Shown here piece by piece: positions 6,643 through 10,394 of a DNA stretch of 10,394 bases. A program made the translations under genes and the position numbers. The notes under the pieces are model-generated. The model worked only from the letters and a program-made list of their open reading frames with translations, searched no databases and was not told the origin of the DNA. Every line of letters starts with the position of its first letter. Positions within the stretch are counted from its first letter, which is position 1. This DNA is from an uncultured Lachnospiraceae bacterium (GTDB lineage: Bacteria; Bacillota_A; Clostridia; Lachnospirales; Lachnospiraceae): the NCBI GenBank assembly GCA_946621895.1, contig CAMOOZ010000322.1, positions 1 to 10,394 on the forward strand, written 5' to 3'.

Positions 6643-7212
6643 ATGACAAAACAGATCCGATTTGTAGCGGAGGGGGCAGTGATCGCCGCCCTCTATGTCG
6701 TGCTGACCCTGATCGCCAATGCCTTCGGACTGGCGAATTACGCCATTCAGGTGCGCTTTTCGGAGGCGCTCTGCATCCTTCCCCTTTTCACCCCTGCCGC
6801 CGTGTGGGGGCTTACGGGAGGCTGTGTGCTCGCCAATCTCCTGACGGGCTGCGATCCGCTGGATGTGCTGTTCGGCTCGCTTGCCACGCTGGCCGGCGCG
6901 CTGGTGTGCTTTATGATCGGGAGGATCTTCCGGAAAAAACATCCCTCCTGGAAAAATCCTCCGGGCAAAACGGGGATCGCCGGTTTCCGGTGGCTGCTTT
7001 ATCTCCTGGGTCCCCTGCCGAATGTGGTCGCGAATACGATCGTGGTCCCGCTCGTGCTGCGGTATGTCTATCATCTGGAGGACGGACTGCTCTGGCTGAT
7101 GTTCACCGTAGGGGCCGGAGAGGTGATCTCCTGTTATCTCCTGGGGATCCCGCTGCTGATCGCCGCGGAAAACAACCGGACGGTGATCTTTCCCGATCCG
7201 GGAGGGCGCTGA
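6643..7212 (+). CDS. queT: QueT-family queuosine-precursor transporter (ECF S component)
   Basis: A 189-residue integral membrane protein of the QueT family, the substrate-binding S component of an energy-coupling-factor importer thought to take up a queuosine precursor such as preQ0 or preQ1. Family features: an N-terminal AEGAVIAALYVVLTLIA helix (9-25), the IQVRFSEAL motif (35-43), LPLFTPAAVWGLTGGCVLANLL (46-67) and FGSLATLAGAL (77-87), then a basic cytoplasmic loop (94-116), LLGPLPNVVANTIVVPL (121-137) and GAGEVISCYLLGIPLL (157-172). About six membrane segments are expected. The ATG at 6643 is the likely start; GTG 6619 would add eight polar residues. The ribosome site is weak (GGAAAG, 13 bases upstream). 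A small CGAGCC/GGCTTG hairpin (6600-6619) lies in the 51-base gap after prs, but no preQ1 riboswitch is seen. The shared ECF energising module is not encoded here. Confidence 0.9.
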   Translation: MTKQIRFVAEGAVIAALYVVLTLIANAFGLANYAIQVRFSEALCILPLFTPAAVWGLTGGCVLANLLTGCDPLDVLFGSLATLAGALVCFMIGRIFRKKHPSWKNPPGKTGIAGFRWLLYLLGPLPNVVANTIVVPLVLRYVYHLEDGLLWLMFTVGAGEVISCYLLGIPLLIAAENNRTVIFPDPGGR

Positions 7213-7219
7213 ACGGATA

Positions 7220-7298
7220 CCGTTTGCAACGGAAACATGCCGCTTCCATAAGCGGACGAAGTTCGCTTTGCGTGGAATCCCGCTTAAGAAAGTTTTTT
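7220..7298 (+). terminator. hairpin cluster between convergent genes, probable termination region
   Basis: The 98-base gap between queT and the convergent minus-strand gene holds CCGTT-TGC-AACGG (7220-7232), then CCGCTT-CCAT-AAGCGG (7240-7255), and a third arm CCGCTTA (7280-7286) that pairs equally well with TAAGCGG (7249-7255). A CGAAG-TTCG-CTTTG mini-hairpin lies within that larger loop. Six T follow at 7293-7298, seven bases after the third arm. This is where transcripts from both sides should end, but the spacing to the T run is not ideal and no good U-tract is visible for the minus strand. Confidence 0.45.
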
Positions 7299-7310
7299 GA
7301 TCAGCGTTCC

Positions 7311-9848
7311 CTAAGCCTCCTCCTTGCGGATATAGGTCAGATACCTGCTGCCGCCCCGTGTGAATTCTTCCTCGAGGGCGGTTTTCCTTTCCTTTTCCAG
7401 CGTGCCCTTCTGGGGATCCATCACCACATAGTCCTGTTCGTTAAAGCCGGTCAGCAGCACGGTCCTGCTGCCGGAAAGCACCAGCACCGGAATGTCCTGA
7501 TCCAGATAATACTCCATCGCGGACAACGGGCAGCCGCTGAGCTCAAGAACCCTTGCCCGGGGAAGGCCCTGCTTCAGGATCTCCTCCGGCACCAGGCCGG
7601 AGCTCAGTGCAGCCTCCACATCCATCGCCCCGCCCTCCAGGGAAAGGATCGTTTCCAGGCAGACCCTCAGGCTGTTGTCCCCCTGCGCGGCCTCAATGGC
7701 CATGATCTGGTTCTTCTGCGCCAGATTTCCCCGCTGATAGAGGTAATCACCCTCCTCATCCGCCGCAAAGCCGCCCTGCTCCAGCGCGGTCCGCAGCGCC
7801 TCTGAGGGGCTGTCATAAAAATCCACCAATCCCCGCATCCCGCAGGCATAATAGCGCTCTCCGGTAAACTCCGTATCCGTTTCCGCCACCCGGGAACCCT
7901 CGTAGAGCACCTCCTTCGGCGTGAGCACCATGAATTCGCTGCTCCTGATCTCATTTTTCAGCACGATCTCCTGGATCGTCTCGTACTCTCTGGTCAGTAC
8001 GCTTTCCAGCCTGTTGGAAGCGGCGGCGGAAAGCGCCGCATTTGTGATCAGATCCTGATCGATGTTCTCCACCACACCCTCATCGGGAATTGTGCAGCGG
8101 TCCAGCAGGATCCTGTTTTCCTCGATCGTGATCCCGGTCACAAAGACCCCCGGGCGGGAATAGCTTTCCAGCAGCGCGCCCTGGGGCGTCTGAATCCTGA
8201 TCTCATACATCGGGAAGGGCGCCATTCCGCGGGGATAGCTCTCCTCCATCGCGATCACATCGCTTTGCCTCGCGATGCCATAGATAAAATCCCCGCCCAT
8301 AAAGCCCAGGGCCCTGATATAATCCCCGTTTTCCGCAAGCACCTCTGTCTCGCTCAGATCCATCAGATCCGTCAGCACGAGCCGGGTGATATGGTTTCCC
8401 TCCCCTTCAGAGGTCACGATATGGTCCTGCTCCCCGGCGATCTCCAGATCGGCGCCGGGCAGAAAGGGCTCCACCTTCCTTTCCTCGAGGTTTACCTTGA
8501 ACACCGTTCCGTCCAGAATGAACACCAGATCGCCGGCCCTGCTCAGGTGCAGCAGGCGGTCCATGTTCTGCGCAAGCTCCTCCGGTGTCCGGTAATAGGG
8601 GACGAAAAGCTGCTCCTCCACGGTGTTTACGCCGGCATCATAATACCAGACCTGCATGCCCACCTCGCCCTCGTGGAGTCCCCTGTTCATATAGCCGTGG
8701 ACAAGGAAGAGACAGTTGCCCGTTTCCTCCAGGGAAAGGATCCTGATCCCGTAATCGTCATGGGTATAACGGATGTCACTGTGCGTATTATCATACTGGC
8801 TGAAGACCTCGGCCATGCGGCAGGTGACCTGGTTATAGACGAAGAGGCGGTTTTCCGAAAGGAAGGCCAGGATATTGCCGTCCTCGCTCTCCGTCATGGA
8901 CACGGCGCTTTTCTCCGTGATCCCCAGCATGATCGTCCGCTCCCCGTAGACATGGGCCGTGGGCGTGAAGATCCGGCGGCAGGTGCGGGAATAATCCAGC
9001 AGATAGATGCGCTCGGGCGTGTAGCGGAGCCGGAAGTCCTCCTCCACATTGTATTCCGAGTTCTCCCCCTCAATATTCATCACGGCCGTCCATTTCAGGG
9101 AGATCACGGCCGTCTCCTCGCTGATCTCCCGAATGGTCAGCAGGGGCTCCGAAGCCTCCAGCGGGGCAAGCTCCCCCCAATGGATCTGGCTGACGCCGGA
9201 ATGGATATTGACCTTCGCATAGCTGGAATTATCACCGGTGGCATCCGGCTCCAGATAACGGGAGATCTCCGTGATCCTCTCCGGCTCCAGCGTCACCTGA
9301 TGAAAGCGCCGGACAAATTCGCACTTTTCATAGACCTCCATCCCGTCCGAGATCAGGATCACCCCGGTGTATCTGGCATCCGCGCCGCCGCTGGTGTTCA
9401 GGATCACGGAAAAGAGATATTCTTTTCCCTCTTTGATCAGATCCTTCAGGGGAACGCTGCCGTAGAGCCGGCCCCCATCCTCCCTGGTGTCCACCACCTC
9501 GCCGCGCTCGATCAGCCGTTCCCCGCTTCGCGAACGGAGCTCGTAGTTCATCGTCACGATCCGGACACCGAAGCGGTCCACGACGAAATTCACGCCCCGG
9601 TCCGTCCCGATCACGCAGAGTCCGGGCCGGTAGCTCCCCGGCTTCATCCTTTCCGCCGCCTCTCCGCGCAGACCAAAAAGGGGGGCAAGCTCCTCCCCCC
9701 ATGAGATCATATGCACCACGGAAAGACTGGCCGGCGCCGTCTCCGAGGTATTGTCACTGTTTCCCTGATTTAAAAAGGCTCCCGTCAGTAAAGCGGAGAG
9801 TAAAAATGCCGCCAGAATGACGAAGAGCCGTATCAGCTTTCCCGGCAT
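7311..9848 (-). CDS. membrane-anchored propeller-like protein with C39-peptidase-like C-terminus (hypothetical)
   Basis: An 845-residue protein of unknown function. The start at 9848 has AAAGG six bases upstream and is followed at once by a hydrophobic segment (residues 5-25), a signal anchor or uncleaved signal peptide without a lipobox Cys. Most of the protein should be outside the membrane. Residues about 75-300 are strand-rich with no motif I recognise. Residues about 310-585 show repeated strand patterns such as GNILAFLSENRLFVYN and DLVFILDGTVFKVNLEE, resembling a beta-propeller. Residues about 640-838 resemble the C39-like peptidase fold: SLRVCLETILSLEGG (726-740) fits the usual CGxACLxMxLxYxG helix with Ser726 in place of the catalytic Cys, and RTVLLTGF (795-802) fits HYVVVVGY with Arg795 in place of His; Asp811 is kept. 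It begins 19 bases after atpC and is probably co-transcribed with the ATP synthase genes. The domain assignments are inferred by eye. Confidence 0.8.
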   Translation of the reverse strand: MPGKLIRLFVILAAFLLSALLTGAFLNQGNSDNTSETAPASLSVVHMISWGEELAPLFGLRGEAAERMKPGSYRPGLCVIGTDRGVNFVVDRFGVRIVTMNYELRSRSGERLIERGEVVDTREDGGRLYGSVPLKDLIKEGKEYLFSVILNTSGGADARYTGVILISDGMEVYEKCEFVRRFHQVTLEPERITEISRYLEPDATGDNSSYAKVNIHSGVSQIHWGELAPLEASEPLLTIREISEETAVISLKWTAVMNIEGENSEYNVEEDFRLRYTPERIYLLDYSRTCRRIFTPTAHVYGERTIMLGITEKSAVSMTESEDGNILAFLSENRLFVYNQVTCRMAEVFSQYDNTHSDIRYTHDDYGIRILSLEETGNCLFLVHGYMNRGLHEGEVGMQVWYYDAGVNTVEEQLFVPYYRTPEELAQNMDRLLHLSRAGDLVFILDGTVFKVNLEERKVEPFLPGADLEIAGEQDHIVTSEGEGNHITRLVLTDLMDLSETEVLAENGDYIRALGFMGGDFIYGIARQSDVIAMEESYPRGMAPFPMYEIRIQTPQGALLESYSRPGVFVTGITIEENRILLDRCTIPDEGVVENIDQDLITNAALSAAASNRLESVLTREYETIQEIVLKNEIRSSEFMVLTPKEVLYEGSRVAETDTEFTGERYYACGMRGLVDFYDSPSEALRTALEQGGFAADEEGDYLYQRGNLAQKNQIMAIEAAQGDNSLRVCLETILSLEGGAMDVEAALSSGLVPEEILKQGLPRARVLELSGCPLSAMEYYLDQDIPVLVLSGSRTVLLTGFNEQDYVVMDPQKGTLEKERKTALEEEFTRGGSRYLTYIRKEEA

Positions 9849-9867
9849 ATCGTGCCTTTCCCGGTTC

Positions 9868-10394
<527 letters not shown>

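Noticed and set aside
8265..9704. Open frame of 479 codons on the plus strand opposite the large protein after atpC
   Set aside because: It is antisense to the minus-strand gene, which has a ribosome site, membrane anchor and operon context; the plus-strand product is His/Asp/Arg-rich without any domain pattern.

Overview
The window looks like a chromosomal segment of a moderately GC-rich Clostridia member, most likely Lachnospiraceae. That placement is inferred from three things: the long divergent PRPP synthetase, the pairing of a DnaD-domain protein with a DnaI/DnaC-type loader next to murC, and the Shine-Dalgarno and codon style. There are no RNA genes, insertion sequences or CRISPR arrays, and it reads as core genome rather than accessory DNA.

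Layout. The + strand (1-7212) carries a secreted transglutaminase-like protein with an SH3-like N-terminal region (59-1126), then murC (1268-2665). After a T- and C-rich intergenic region with DnaA-box-like sites and a good extended -10 promoter comes a probable four-gene unit: a DnaD-domain replication protein (2940-4388), a DnaC/DnaI-like AAA+ helicase loader (4388-5341), a ribose-phosphate pyrophosphokinase (5392-6591) and a QueT-family queuosine-precursor transporter (6643-7212). The first two genes overlap by one base. The minus strand (7311-10394) is the tail of an ATP synthase operon: the atpD 3' end, an unusually short atpC that overlaps it, and 19 bases further on an 845-residue membrane-anchored protein with a propeller-like middle and a C39-peptidase-like C-terminus that seems to have lost its catalytic residues. 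The two strands converge on a 98-base region (7213-7310) rich in small hairpins.

How the genes work together. The DnaD-like and DnaC-like proteins probably act as primosome factors that load the replicative helicase. Prs makes PRPP for nucleotide, His and Trp synthesis, so the unit links replication loading to nucleotide supply. MurC is a cytoplasmic cell-wall precursor ligase. AtpD and AtpC are F1 subunits.

Most worth a second look: (1) a six-copy 15-residue Pro/Ala-rich repeat inside the DnaD-like protein; (2) three full DnaA-box matches within 150 bases just upstream of its promoter; (3) the apparent pseudo-peptidase attached to the end of the atp operon; (4) an epsilon subunit with no C-terminal helical domain. 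I did not find an obviously new defence or mobile system here.
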